DNA of 64,000 nt. It comes from Tardiphaga sp. 709 (lineage in GTDB: Bacteria; Pseudomonadota; Alphaproteobacteria; Rhizobiales; Xanthobacteraceae). This document shows, piece after piece, positions 42,887 to 52,413 of the stretch (the first letter of the stretch is position 1; every line of letters starts with the position of its first letter). The translations under genes were made by a program, and so were the position numbers. The stretch is from positions 4,152,501-4,216,500 of the forward strand of contig NZ_CP135529.1 of NCBI RefSeq assembly GCF_032401055.1. The letters run 5' to 3'. Under the pieces are notes generated by a model. That model had not been told where the DNA came from and searched no databases. It saw only the letters and a program-made list of their open reading frames with translations.

Positions 42887-44578
42887 TTAGTTCGCGCTGA
42901 TATCGACGTCCTTGGTCTCCGGCAGGAAGAAGAAGCCGATGACCACGGTGATTGCCGCGAAGATGATCGGGTACCAGAGGCCGGCGTAGATATCGCCGGT
43001 CGAGGCCACGATGGCGAAGGCGGTCGCCGGGAGAAGTCCGCCGAACCAGCCGTTGCCGATGTGATAGGGCAGCGACATCGAGGTGTAGCGGATCTTGGTC
43101 GGGAACAGTTCGACCAGCATTGCCGCGATCGGCCCGTAGACCATGGTCACGAACAGCACCAGGACGAACAGCAGTCCGATCACCGCCGCGACCTGCGGAC
43201 GGAAGATATCGAACGGATGCGCCATCTTCACGATCTGCGCGTCGCCCGCCTTGGGATAGCCCGCCGCCTGAACCGCTGCGAGAACCTGCGGGTTCGACGC
43301 TGCAGCCGCGGTGTAGGGCACGTCCTTGCCGTTGACGACGACCTTCACGCCCGAGCCCGCTGCACCGTAGGCGGTCGAGTACTTGACCGACGACTGGGCC
43401 AGATAGGCGCGGGCCGTATCGCAAGGCGTGGAGAACACGCGGGTGCCGACCGGGTTGAACAGATCGCCGCACAGCGCGGGATCTGAAACGACTTCCACCT
43501 TCACGGTCTCGATCGCCTTTTCCAGAGTCGGGTTGGCGTTGGTGGTGATCATCCGGAAGATCGGGAAGAAGGTCAGCGCTGCGATCAGGCAGCCTGCCAG
43601 AATGATCGGCTTGCGGCCGATCTTGTCGGACAGGGCGCCCCAGAACACGAAGAAGCCGGTTCCGAGCAGCAGCGACCACGCGATTAGGAGGTTCGCGGTG
43701 TAGCCGTCGACCTTGAGGATCGATTGCATGAAGAACAGCGCGTAGAACTGGCCGGTGTACCAGACCACGCCCTGGCCCATCACGCCGCCGAACAGTGCGA
43801 TCAGCACGATCTTGGCGTTGCTCCAGTTGCCGAAGGCTTCGGTCAGCGGAGCCTTGGAGCCCTTGCCTTCGTCCTTCATCTTCTGGAACACGGGCGATTC
43901 ATTCAGGCGCAGACGGATCCAGACCGAGATGCCGAGCAGAACCACCGAGACCAGGAACGGAATACGCCAGCCCCAGGCGGCGAATTCACCCTCGCCCAGC
44001 GCCGACCGCGTGAACAGGATCACGAGCAGCGACAGGAACAGGCCGAGCGTAGCCGTAGTCTGAATGAACGACGTGTAGTAGCCGCGCTTGCCGGGCGGGG
44101 AATGTTCCGCCACATAAGTCGCCGCACCGCCATACTCACCGCCGAGCGCCAGGCCCTGCAGCAGACGCAGGCCGATCAGGATGATCGGAGCCGCGATGCC
44201 GATGGTCGCTGCGTTAGGCAGGATGCCGACGATGAAGGTCGACAGGCCCATGATGAGGATGGTGACGAGGAACGTGTATTTGCGGCCGACGATGTCGCCG
44301 ACGCGTCCGAACACGATGGCGCCAAACGGACGAACGATGAAGCCCGCGGCGAATGCCAGCAGCGCGAAGATGTCGCGTGTGGCCTGATTGAACATCGGCA
44401 GCTTGGTGGCGGGATCGATCACGCCGAAGAACTGCGCGCCGATGATGCCGGCCAGCGAGCCGAACAGGTAGAAGTCATACCATTCGAAAACAGTGCCGAG
44501 CGATGACGCGAAGATGACGAAGCGTTCGTCCTTCGTCATCCCCTGGGCTTTCGCCGATGTTGCTGCGATGGTGGACAT
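42887..44578 (-). CDS. MFS transporter, metabolite:H+ symporter (MHS) family
   Basis: 563 aa from the ATG at 44578 (MSTIAATSAKAQGMTKDERF). SSLGTVFEWYDFYLFGSLA opens the first helix, and GRVGDIVGRKYTFLVTILIM and GLRLLQGLALGGEYGGAATY are MHS signatures shared with KgtP/ProP-type carriers of organic acids and betaines. Between helices 7 and 11, an insert of about 100 residues around 395-500 (NPTLEKAIETVKVEVV to GYPKAGDAQIV, with two Cys) enlarges an outer loop. The substrate is probably a carboxylate but cannot be fixed. Confidence 0.87.
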   Translation of the reverse strand: MSTIAATSAKAQGMTKDERFVIFASSLGTVFEWYDFYLFGSLAGIIGAQFFGVIDPATKLPMFNQATRDIFALLAFAAGFIVRPFGAIVFGRVGDIVGRKYTFLVTILIMGLSTFIVGILPNAATIGIAAPIILIGLRLLQGLALGGEYGGAATYVAEHSPPGKRGYYTSFIQTTATLGLFLSLLVILFTRSALGEGEFAAWGWRIPFLVSVVLLGISVWIRLRLNESPVFQKMKDEGKGSKAPLTEAFGNWSNAKIVLIALFGGVMGQGVVWYTGQFYALFFMQSILKVDGYTANLLIAWSLLLGTGFFVFWGALSDKIGRKPIILAGCLIAALTFFPIFRMITTNANPTLEKAIETVKVEVVSDPALCGDLFNPVGTRVFSTPCDTARAYLAQSSVKYSTAYGAAGSGVKVVVNGKDVPYTAAAASNPQVLAAVQAAGYPKAGDAQIVKMAHPFDIFRPQVAAVIGLLFVLVLFVTMVYGPIAAMLVELFPTKIRYTSMSLPYHIGNGWFGGLLPATAFAIVASTGDIYAGLWYPIIFAAITVVIGFFFLPETKDVDISAN

Positions 44579-44950
44579 GTTTGAATCGCTCCCCAAATCC
44601 GTTGCAAAATTTATTGTGGCTTCTCGCTCGCTGCGCCGAACTTCTGTCGGCTCATTGCAGAGAACTTCGATGCAAAAGGTAGCATTGCGGGGAAATGCGA
44701 CCCAATACGACTTTAGGCCGTGCGCAAGGGGGCTGTGCGCAGACGTCGCAGTGCGAAAACGTCCTTCCCGACGTGCGCGTGCATATGAAATATTGCGGCG
44801 CACAATGGTCCCTGTTCACCAATTTACCGCGTGGCAGCATTGGACGCTTGCAAGACGTTGTCGCGCGGGGGACACTTGTGGCGAAATGCGCTTTTGCGCG
44901 TCGTCTCAACGCGGTCGCTGGTTTGCCGCAAGATTTTTACATGGATTTTG
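44579..44950. other. Intergenic region between divergent MFS transporter and response regulator
   Basis: 372 bp, AT-richer near 44590-44800. It should contain both promoters, and a cis-site for the response regulator controlling the carboxylate transporter is possible. I see no clear palindrome, gene or RNA. The frame upstream of 44951 is open but has no start support. Confidence 0.5.
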
Positions 44951-45631
44951 ATGACCGTTATCGCTCCCTCGCGCCTCATTATTGCCGACGATCATCCGTT
45001 GTTCCGCGGTGCATTGCGGCAGGCGGTTAGCAGCGTGCTGCCGACGACCACGGTTGATGAAGCTGGTACGTTCGAGGATCTGACCAAGCTGCTGGAACAG
45101 GACTCCGACGTCGATCTGATCCTGCTCGATCTGTCGATGCCGGGGATCAGAGGCTTCTCGGGACTGATTTACCTCCGCGCTCAGTATCCCGCGATTCCGG
45201 TGGTCATTGTCTCGGCCAGCGACGATGTCGGCACGATCCGCCAATCGCTGGACTTTGGTGCGTCCGGTTTCATTCCAAAGCGTTTCGGGGTCGATACGCT
45301 GCGCGATGCCATCGTGAAGGTGATGGACGGCGACGTCTGGGTTCCGCCGGACGTCGACATGTCCGCAGCCGCCGATCCGGAAATGAGCAAGCTGCGCGAT
45401 CGGCTGGTGACGCTGACGCCGCAGCAGGTCCGCGTGCTGATGATGCTGTCGGAAGGGCTCCTCAACAAGCAGATCGCTTATGAGCTCGGCGTGTCCGAGG
45501 CGACCATCAAGGCGCATGTCTCCGCGATCCTGCAGAAGCTCGGTGTCGAGAGCCGCACCCAGGCTGTCATCGCTGCCGCGAAGATCGCTGGTGGCCAGTG
45601 GCGCCAGGGCGAACAGACCCCGCAGCAGTAG
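44951..45631 (+). CDS. LuxR/NarL-type response regulator (CrbR-like)
   Basis: 226 aa from the ATG at 44951 (MTVIAPSRLIIADDHPLFRG). The receiver domain spans 8-125 with phosphoacceptor Asp60 in LILLDLSMPG and Lys near 110 in SGFIPKRF. The C-terminal helix-turn-helix is LTPQQVRVLMMLSEGLLNKQ then IAYELGVSEATIKAHVSAIL. It is convergent with the large symporter-fused kinase downstream. In Pseudomonas and Vibrio such a pair, CrbS-CrbR, controls acetyl-CoA synthetase, so an acetate/carboxylate sensing role is likely by analogy. Confidence 0.9.
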   Translation: MTVIAPSRLIIADDHPLFRGALRQAVSSVLPTTTVDEAGTFEDLTKLLEQDSDVDLILLDLSMPGIRGFSGLIYLRAQYPAIPVVIVSASDDVGTIRQSLDFGASGFIPKRFGVDTLRDAIVKVMDGDVWVPPDVDMSAAADPEMSKLRDRLVTLTPQQVRVLMMLSEGLLNKQIAYELGVSEATIKAHVSAILQKLGVESRTQAVIAAAKIAGGQWRQGEQTPQQ

Positions 45632-45645
45632 CGATATCGCTCCGG

Positions 45646-45743
45646 CCTCATGGTGAGGAGGTGGACTTGCGCCGTCTCGAACCATGGAATGCTAAGACAC
45701 CATCCTTCGAGACGCGGCGAAGATGTCGCTCCTCAGGATGAGG
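45646..45743. repeat. Dispersed palindromic repeat, family D
   Basis: Outer arms CCTCATGGTGAGGAG and CTCCTCAGGATGAGG, and inner arms CGTCTCGAACCATGG and CCATCCTTCGAGACG, form a long imperfect hairpin between two convergent genes. It has the look of the CTCATCCTGAGGAG repeats common in Bradyrhizobium. Confidence 0.8.
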
Positions 45744-45751
45744 GCAGAGCC

Positions 45752-48700
45752 CTACTCCGCCGCGATCATCTGCTGCGTGCGCCATTGCCCGAGCAGTGCG
45801 CGCAGCGACGCCGGTTTGACCGGCTTGTTCAGCACGGCGATCTTGTCCTGCCGTGCAGCCGATTGCACATGCGGGCTGCGGTCGGCGGTGATCAGGATGG
45901 CCGGAATCTCCTTACCGAAACGGTTGCGGATTTCCCGGATCGCGGCGACGCCGTTGCCGCGGTCGAGATGATAATCGACGAGGAGGCCCGTGAGGCGGCG
46001 GCCCGAGCCCTGGATTTCGGCAATCGCATTCATCGCGGCTTCCGGATCAGGGACTGCGACGACCTCGGCTCCCCAGGCCTGCAGCAGCGTCTTCATGCCA
46101 TCGAGAATCGCCATGTCGTTCTCGATACAGACAACGAGCGTGCCCGACATCGGTGACTTCGACAGTGGCGTCGCGCTGGTGACCGCGGTGGTGTGATTGA
46201 TCGCCTTGGCCACGGGCACCGTCACCGAGAAGAACGAGCCGCCGCTGCGATTGGAATCCAGCGCGATGCCGTGATTGAGCACATGCGCGAGACGTTTGAC
46301 AATCGACAGGCCGAGCCCGAGGCCACGCGCGATCCGCGCGCCCTGTTCGAGCCGATGAAATTCCTTGAAGATCTCGCCACGCTTGAGGATCGGAATGCCG
46401 ACACCGGTATCGTAGATGCCAATCTGCAAGGCCTTGCCACGGCGCCGGCAGCCGACCAGCACGCGGCCATGCGGCGTGTATTTGATCGCGTTCGAGATCA
46501 GGTTCTGCAGAAGACGGCGCAGCATCAGGCGATCGGATTCGACGGGTAGTGAGCACGGCACGAATGTGAGCTTGACGCCGCGGGCGTGCGCGATCGGTGC
46601 ATATTCGATCTCGAGTGAGCGCATCAGGTCGCCGATGCGGAAACTCGAAATCGCGGGGCTCATGGCGCCGGCATCGAGGCGTGAGATGTCGAGCAGCGCT
46701 CCGAGGATTTCCTCGATGGCCTCCAGCGAGTCGTCGATATTCTCGACCAGCCGCGCATCCTCGCCGCCGCTCTTTCGTTCGACCAGGCTGGTGACATAGA
46801 GCCGTGCTGCATTGAGCGGCTGTAGAATGTCGTGGCTGGCAGCGGCCAGAAAGCGGGTCTTCGAGATATTGGCGTCTTCCGCGGTGCTCTTGGCGAGCGC
46901 CAGTTCGGAATTCAGTCGCGTCAGTTCCTCGGTGCGGTCGCGGACGCGTTTTTCCAGCGTGGCATTGGCACGCTCCAGCGCCTCTGCTGCCTCGAAGCTG
47001 GGCGTGACGTCGGAGAAGGTGAGCACGAGCCCGCCATCCGGCATCTTGTTGGTACGCACCTCGATGACGATCTGGCGGTCCTGAAGACGTTCAAGATAAG
47101 GCTCACCCTCAGTCGTGTAGGCAGCCAGCCGCGCCTGTGTCAGGGTTTCGCTGTCGCCGTAAGGCGATGCGCTCTGGATGCCGATGAACTCCAGAATCTC
47201 GCGCAGCGGAATGCCGATCTGTACGATCTGCGGTGGCAGGCCGAGCAGTTCGCCGAACTGCCGGTTGGAGACGATCAACTGCAGGTCGGGGTTGAAGACG
47301 GCGATGCCCTGGCGGACGTGATTGAGCGCGGTCTGCAGGATCTCGCGATTGAAATGCAGCGCCGCATGCGAATCGTCGAGCAGCTTCAAGGCCGCCTTGG
47401 CTGAGACCGTGCGCTTGCGCAGCAGCAGCGACATCACCACCCGGGACGAGGCTGCGCCGATCGATGAGGCGATCAGATATTCTGCGTGCTGCAGCAGTTC
47501 GAAATCCGCAGGCGCAGCCGGATCGAGATCGACACGGCGACGGGTGGCGAAAGCATCGAAGGACTCACGTGCGCGCTCCGGGCCAAGATATTGGGTCACG
47601 GTGCTGAGGATATCCTGCACCGTCACCGTGGTCCGCCAGCGCCGGAACGCCGGTGTGATCGGCGCCAGCGTGTTGGGTACGAAGACATCGGCCTGCAGCC
47701 GTTCGATCGACGACGGCGCCCGCATCAGCGACAGCACGATATAGGTCAGGATATTGAGCGACAGGCTCCAGAGCGTGCCGTGCAGCAGCGGCGGCAGTTC
47801 GGTGCCAAGCAGGTCCTGTGGCCGCAACGCCTCGATGCCGAAGGGGCCGTGCTGCAGGAACAGGACGCCTGCGGTGCTTCCTTCAAGGAAGCTCGGGATG
47901 AACAGCGTATAAGCCCAGACGATGAAGCCGACCACCATGCCGCCCATGGCGCCGCGGGAGGTCGCGCGCCGCCAGATCAGTCCGCCAAAGAAAGCTGGAG
48001 CGAGTTGTGCGATGGCGGCAAACGACAACAGGCCGATGGCAGCGAGTTGCGTATTGCCGAGCGCGCGGAAATAGAAATAGGCCATCACCATGATGGCGAA
48101 GATCGAGAAGCGCCGCGCTTTCAGCAGGAAGTTGCCGAAGTCGGTCTGCTCATTCTGCGTCTGCGGTCCGCGCCGCAACACCAATGGCAACACGATATCG
48201 TTGGACACCATAATGGCCAGCGCAACGCATTCGACAATCACCATCGCGGTGGCAGCCGACAAGCCGCCGATGAACACCGCCATGCTGAGCGCGCTGGAGC
48301 CGGCTTCGATCGGCAGCGCCAGCACATACATGTCGCTGTCGACAGCGCCGAACGGAAAGGTCACGAGGCCCGCCAGGGCGATCGGAATGACGAACAGGTT
48401 GATGGCGATCAGATAGGTGGGAAACAGCCAGCGCGCACGGCTTACTTCCGAGTCGCTGGAATTCTCGACGACGCTGACGTGGAATTGCCGGGGCAGCAGC
48501 ATGATGGCGCAGAACGACAGCAGCACCATCGTGAGGAAATTGCCGAACGACGGCACATAGTTGATGGCGCGCATCGCCTCCGGTGTCTTCATCGCGCGCT
48601 CGAACAGCTCCGAGGGACCGAACATCCAGAATGTCACGAAGGCGCCGGCGATGATGAACACCACCAGCTTGACGATGGATTCGGTGGCCACGGCGAGCAT

Positions 48701-49270
48701 CAGGCCATGCTGGTGCTCGGTCGCATTGGTCTGCCTTGTGCCGAACAGTACGGCGAACATTGCCATGGCGAGAGTCACGACCAGTGCCATGTCGCCGACG
48801 ATGGGAACGCCGGCAATGGCCTTGTCCTCGCCGAGGATCGTTTCCAGCGACGACGCCACGGCTTTCAGCTGCAGCGCGATGTACGGAACCGAGCCGATGA
48901 TGGCGATCACGGCGACGGTGGCGGCGACGGCCTGGCTCTTGCCGTAACGTGCGGCGATGAAGTCGGCGATCGAGGTGATGTTCTGGGTCTTGGCGAGATG
49001 GATCACACGCCGCAGCACCGGCGAGAAGAAGGCAAAGAACAGGATCGGGCCGACATAGATCGCGAGGAAATCCACGCTGGTCCGGCTCGCCACGCCGACC
49101 GAGCCGAAGAACGTCCATGACGTGCAATAGATCGCCAGCGACAGCGGATAGATCACGGCCTTGGCGCGGCCGCTCTGGAACAGCGCGATCCGGTCGCCAT
49201 AGCTGGCGACGCAAAACAGAAATCCGATGTAGCAGAGGGCGGCAACAATCACGCCCCAGTCGTGCAGCAT
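45752..49270 (-). CDS. Hybrid histidine kinase with N-terminal solute:sodium symporter domain (CrbS/CbrA type)
   Basis: 1172 aa. About residues 1-510 is a multi-helix SSF symporter domain (YGDRIALFQSGRAKAVIYPL, QNITSIADFIAARYGKSQAV). About 530-625 is a STAC-like linker and 630-770 a PAS domain. The dimerisation/phosphoacceptor helix has His811 in ASHDILQPLNAARLYV. The ATPase follows (NLISNAIKYTPHGRVLVGC; GLGLGLSIVKRL), and 1045-1165 is a receiver with Asp1097 in LLVDYHLDRGNG. The architecture matches CbrA/CrbS kinases that link uptake and sensing of nutrients or acetate. The response regulator next door is the natural partner. Confidence 0.93.
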   Translation of the reverse strand: MLHDWGVIVAALCYIGFLFCVASYGDRIALFQSGRAKAVIYPLSLAIYCTSWTFFGSVGVASRTSVDFLAIYVGPILFFAFFSPVLRRVIHLAKTQNITSIADFIAARYGKSQAVAATVAVIAIIGSVPYIALQLKAVASSLETILGEDKAIAGVPIVGDMALVVTLAMAMFAVLFGTRQTNATEHQHGLMLAVATESIVKLVVFIIAGAFVTFWMFGPSELFERAMKTPEAMRAINYVPSFGNFLTMVLLSFCAIMLLPRQFHVSVVENSSDSEVSRARWLFPTYLIAINLFVIPIALAGLVTFPFGAVDSDMYVLALPIEAGSSALSMAVFIGGLSAATAMVIVECVALAIMVSNDIVLPLVLRRGPQTQNEQTDFGNFLLKARRFSIFAIMVMAYFYFRALGNTQLAAIGLLSFAAIAQLAPAFFGGLIWRRATSRGAMGGMVVGFIVWAYTLFIPSFLEGSTAGVLFLQHGPFGIEALRPQDLLGTELPPLLHGTLWSLSLNILTYIVLSLMRAPSSIERLQADVFVPNTLAPITPAFRRWRTTVTVQDILSTVTQYLGPERARESFDAFATRRRVDLDPAAPADFELLQHAEYLIASSIGAASSRVVMSLLLRKRTVSAKAALKLLDDSHAALHFNREILQTALNHVRQGIAVFNPDLQLIVSNRQFGELLGLPPQIVQIGIPLREILEFIGIQSASPYGDSETLTQARLAAYTTEGEPYLERLQDRQIVIEVRTNKMPDGGLVLTFSDVTPSFEAAEALERANATLEKRVRDRTEELTRLNSELALAKSTAEDANISKTRFLAAASHDILQPLNAARLYVTSLVERKSGGEDARLVENIDDSLEAIEEILGALLDISRLDAGAMSPAISSFRIGDLMRSLEIEYAPIAHARGVKLTFVPCSLPVESDRLMLRRLLQNLISNAIKYTPHGRVLVGCRRRGKALQIGIYDTGVGIPILKRGEIFKEFHRLEQGARIARGLGLGLSIVKRLAHVLNHGIALDSNRSGGSFFSVTVPVAKAINHTTAVTSATPLSKSPMSGTLVVCIENDMAILDGMKTLLQAWGAEVVAVPDPEAAMNAIAEIQGSGRRLTGLLVDYHLDRGNGVAAIREIRNRFGKEIPAILITADRSPHVQSAARQDKIAVLNKPVKPASLRALLGQWRTQQMIAAE

Positions 49271-49383
49271 CGTGCGTGCTCCCTTTGGCGGGCGTAAGCC
49301 CGTCCGTCAGGCGAAAATCTAGCCGGTTGCGCCGGTGCAGGCGACAGGGATTTGGCCGGACGCCGGGGAATGCCGGATCGTCG

Positions 49384-49713
49384 TTAAATCCAGCGCGGGC
49401 CGAAAAAGGCGATCAGGATAATGAACAGCCACGCGGTCACGCCGGCCAGCAGAGCGAGGCGGTAATCGAACGTGCCGACCGTAAGATAGCAGATGCCGAG
49501 AAAAGCGAGATAGGCCGGAATGGTCTTCGCGCCGGCCATGCAGGCTTCCCGGAAGCCCGCGCTGTCGCCTTTTGCGCCGACGATGAGAAGCGCAATGATC
49601 GCAAAGGTCGGGAACAGCGGCAGAATGCCGGGCAGCGTGTTGCCCCGTTTGGACAACCAGGCAATCAGGGCGGTGAGCAGTCCGCCGAGAATACCTTTCC
49701 AGATGATGTCCAA
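49384..49713 (-). CDS. GlpM-like small membrane protein
   Basis: 109 aa with four helices. It opens MDIIWKGILGGLLTALIAWL and SKRGNTLPGILPLFPTFAII, close to Pseudomonas GlpM, a membrane protein named for its effect on alginate/glycerol metabolism. Function is not well understood. It is upstream-unlinked: a 113-bp gap separates it from the kinase and a palindromic repeat from hemA. Confidence 0.78.
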   Translation of the reverse strand: MDIIWKGILGGLLTALIAWLSKRGNTLPGILPLFPTFAIIALLIVGAKGDSAGFREACMAGAKTIPAYLAFLGICYLTVGTFDYRLALLAGVTAWLFIILIAFFGPRWI

Positions 49714-49760
49714 GGGAGCTCTCCAACTGTCCAGTGCATGTAAGCACGGACCTCACAGTT

Positions 49761-49843
49761 CGTCATGCCCGGCCTTGTGCCGGGCATCCATGTCTTGGTT
49801 TATGATGAAAACGTGGATGCCCGGGACAAGCCCGGGCATGACG
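49761..49843. repeat. Dispersed palindromic repeat, family C
   Basis: Arms CGTCATGCCCGG and CCGGGCATGACG enclose further pairs GGGCATCCA and TGGATGCCC. It lies between hemA and the glpM-like gene. Its ends resemble family B (11337-11460), so the two may be variants of one element. Confidence 0.82.
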
Positions 49844-49868
49844 GTGTTTCAACCATTGGCGGCCAGTT

Positions 49869-51098
49869 TTACTCCGCCGCCAGCGCCTTGGTGCGCAGGG
49901 GCAGGCCGAGTTCATCCCACACCTGCAGCAACGATTCTGCGAGATGATCGATCAGCACGTCGTCGTGATAGGGCGACGGCGTGATGCGGAGGCGCTCGGC
50001 GCCCTTGGCGACGGTCGGGTAGTTGATCGGCTGGATGTAAATGCCGTGATCTTCGAGCAGCAGATCGCAGGCCTTCTTGCAGAGCTCGGCATCGCCGACG
50101 AAGACCGGCACGATATGGGTGTCGGTGGACATCACCGGAATGCCGGCCGCGGTGAGGATCGCCTTGACCCGCGCAGCGCGGTCCTGATGGCGTTCGCGTT
50201 CCCAGCTCGAGCTCTTCAGGTGCTTGATCGCCGCGGTCGCGGCCGAGCAGATCGCCGGCGGCAATGCGGTGGTGAAGATAAAGCCCGGCGCATAGGAGCG
50301 CACGGCGTCTACAATGTCCTTGTTTGCTGCGATATAGCCGCCGAGGCAGCCATAGGCTTTGGCGAGCGTGCCTTCGAGTACGTCGATGCGGTGCATCACG
50401 CCGTCGCGCTCGGCGATGCCGCCGCCGCGCGGGCCATACATGCCGACCGCATGGACTTCATCCACATAGGTCATCGCGCCATAACGTTCGGCGAGATCAC
50501 AGATCGCAGCCAGCGGCGCGACGTCGCCGTCCATCGAATACAGGCTCTCACAAGCGATCAGCTTCGGACGCGCGGGGTCGGCGGCCTTCAGCAGTTCCTC
50601 GAGATGCGCGACGTCGTTATGGCGGAACACAACGCGGTCGCAGCCGGCCTGCCGGATGCCTTCGATCATCGAGTTATGATTCAGCGCGTCGGACAGGATC
50701 AGGCAATTCGGCATCAGCTTGGCGAGCGTGGAAATGCCGGTCTGGTTCGAGACATAGCCCGAGGTGAAGAGCAGTGCCGCCTGCTTGCCGTGGAGGTCGG
50801 CGAGTTCTTCCTCGAGCTGCACCAGCGGATGATGGGTGCCTGCGATATTGCGGGTGCCGCCGGCGCCGGTGCCGACGCGGGTCGCGGTTTCGACCATGGC
50901 ACCGACCACTTTCGGGTGTTGGCCCATGCCGAGGTAGTCGTTGGAGCACCAGATCACGACATTGCGTGGGCCTTGGGGCGTGTGCCAGACCGCATGCGGG
51001 AACCGGCCGGCAATGCGCTCAAGATCGGCGAAGACACGATAGCGGCGCTCGTCATGCAAACGATTGAGCGCGTCACTGAAGAACTTGCTGTAATCCAT
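49869..51098 (-). CDS. hemA: 5-Aminolevulinate synthase
   Basis: 409 aa. PLP enzyme of the alpha-oxoamine synthase family. The lysine is Lys247 in [14 protein letters not shown]; the substrate site has [17 protein letters not shown] and [12 protein letters not shown]. It makes aminolevulinate from glycine and succinyl-CoA, the first step of tetrapyrrole synthesis in alphaproteobacteria. A perfect FNR/FixK box lies about 115 bp upstream of the start, so induction under low oxygen is likely. Whether this is the only copy cannot be seen. Confidence 0.96.
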   Translation of the reverse strand: MDYSKFFSDALNRLHDERRYRVFADLERIAGRFPHAVWHTPQGPRNVVIWCSNDYLGMGQHPKVVGAMVETATRVGTGAGGTRNIAGTHHPLVQLEEELADLHGKQAALLFTSGYVSNQTGISTLAKLMPNCLILSDALNHNSMIEGIRQAGCDRVVFRHNDVAHLEELLKAADPARPKLIACESLYSMDGDVAPLAAICDLAERYGAMTYVDEVHAVGMYGPRGGGIAERDGVMHRIDVLEGTLAKAYGCLGGYIAANKDIVDAVRSYAPGFIFTTALPPAICSAATAAIKHLKSSSWERERHQDRAARVKAILTAAGIPVMSTDTHIVPVFVGDAELCKKACDLLLEDHGIYIQPINYPTVAKGAERLRITPSPYHDDVLIDHLAESLLQVWDELGLPLRTKALAAE

Positions 51099-51208
51099 CG
51101 CAAAAGACCCAAAAAACGAAACCCGAACCCAGCGTCAGGTGCGTTTTAGAGCTTTTCCAGCTTGGCTGTCGAGGCGCAATTAGTCAATTTGACCAAGCGC
51201 CGCGGCTT

Positions 51209-51222
51209 TTGATGTGCATCAA
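51209..51222 (-). promoter_or_regulatory. FNR/FixK-type binding site upstream of hemA
   Basis: TTGATGTGCATCAA is a perfect match to TTGAT-N4-ATCAA. Its centre is about 117 bp upstream of the hemA ATG; if it acts at -41.5, transcription would start near 51174. On the other side, at 51262, is the end of an MBL gene read in the same direction, so hemA is the only target. FixK2/FnrL control of hemA is established in Bradyrhizobium and Rhodobacter relatives. Confidence 0.8.
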
Positions 51223-51261
51223 GAGCCTGAGGTCATTCACGAATTTTTGCTGCGCTGCAGG

Positions 51262-52338
51262 TTACGCCGATTTGAACCGCAGCATGCCATCGGCGCCCAT
51301 TGTCGAGGTCAGCCGCTTCTGCGCCAGCATGTGATTGACGTGGGCGATCAATTCGCCGGCGGCAAATCCGGTCTGGTGGGCATCCAGCTTGTGCTTATGA
51401 AAGACTACCGGCACCAGCTCGGCCGAGGTCTTGCCGGCATCCTTGCATGCGGTGGCGATCATCTGGCAGCGCTCTTCATGATGATCGGCGAGCTGCTTGA
51501 TACGGATCTTGAGGCCGTGAAATGGCACGCCGTGACCGGGGAGCACGAGCACGTCGTCGGGTAGCGTCTCGGCGAGACGCTTCAGTGAATGCAGATAGGA
51601 GCCGAGCGAATTCTCGTCAGGCTCATGCGCCCAGACGCTGACATTGGGCGAGATCTTGCTGAGCACCTGATCGGCCGACAAAAATAGTTTGTCGGCCTCG
51701 CAATACAGCATCACCTGATCCGGCGAATGGCCGGCGCCGGTGAGCACGCGGAAGGTGCGCGTGCCGATCACGAGATCGTCGCCATCGGACAGGCGGCGAT
51801 AGGCCGCCGGCAGCGGCACCGTCTTCTTCAGATATTCCTGGCCGCGGCCGAGCAATTGCTCGGTGATATCTGCATCCATGCCGTGGCGATGGAAGAACTG
51901 CCGCATGTTGACGATGCGCTCTTCGGTGCGGCGGTGCTGGTGATAGACGCCCTGCAGATATTCGACTTGCGACATATAGAAGGGACAGTTGAACCGCTGC
52001 ACCATCCAGCCGGCCTGGCCGACATGATCGGGATGCGCGTGGGTGACGATCACCTTGCTGATCGGCTTCCCCTTCAGCGGACCTTCGAACAGCTTCGTCC
52101 ATGCAGCGATGGTGGCGTCATTGCCGATGCCGGTATCCACCATGGCCCAGCCATCGCCGTCGGCGAGCAGATAGATGTTCACATGGTTGAGGCGAAACGG
52201 CAGATCGAGCCGGATCCAGAGAACGCCCGGAGCAATTTCGACCACCTGATCGGTCCCGGGATGGTTCTCCCAAGGATAGCGGAGGTCGTCGGCTGGCTTT
52301 GTGCTGGCGTCTGTTTTCGAATGCATCGGTTCTGTCAC
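51262..52338 (-). CDS. MBL-fold metallo-hydrolase (glyoxalase II/beta-lactamase-like)
   Basis: 358 aa from the GTG at 52338, with AAGGA five to six bases upstream. The metal motif is VTHAHPDHVGQAG (about residues 99-111), then GAGHSPDQVMLYCEADKLFL with the third His and the bridging Asp, and LVLPGHGVPFHGL. The C-terminal part (HHEERCQMIATACKDAGK) forms a helical lid common in the LACTB2-like group. Possible substrates are acyl- or glutathione-thioesters or RNA. It is 75 bp after bioB in the same direction and may be co-transcribed. Confidence 0.85.
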   Translation of the reverse strand: MTEPMHSKTDASTKPADDLRYPWENHPGTDQVVEIAPGVLWIRLDLPFRLNHVNIYLLADGDGWAMVDTGIGNDATIAAWTKLFEGPLKGKPISKVIVTHAHPDHVGQAGWMVQRFNCPFYMSQVEYLQGVYHQHRRTEERIVNMRQFFHRHGMDADITEQLLGRGQEYLKKTVPLPAAYRRLSDGDDLVIGTRTFRVLTGAGHSPDQVMLYCEADKLFLSADQVLSKISPNVSVWAHEPDENSLGSYLHSLKRLAETLPDDVLVLPGHGVPFHGLKIRIKQLADHHEERCQMIATACKDAGKTSAELVPVVFHKHKLDAHQTGFAAGELIAHVNHMLAQKRLTSTMGADGMLRFKSA

Positions 52339-52413
52339 AATGTCCTTTTCATCCGGCTTAGCGGGCCAAGGACCCCTGCGCCAGCACAAATTCGGCTGGC
52401 GCAGGGCATGGGT

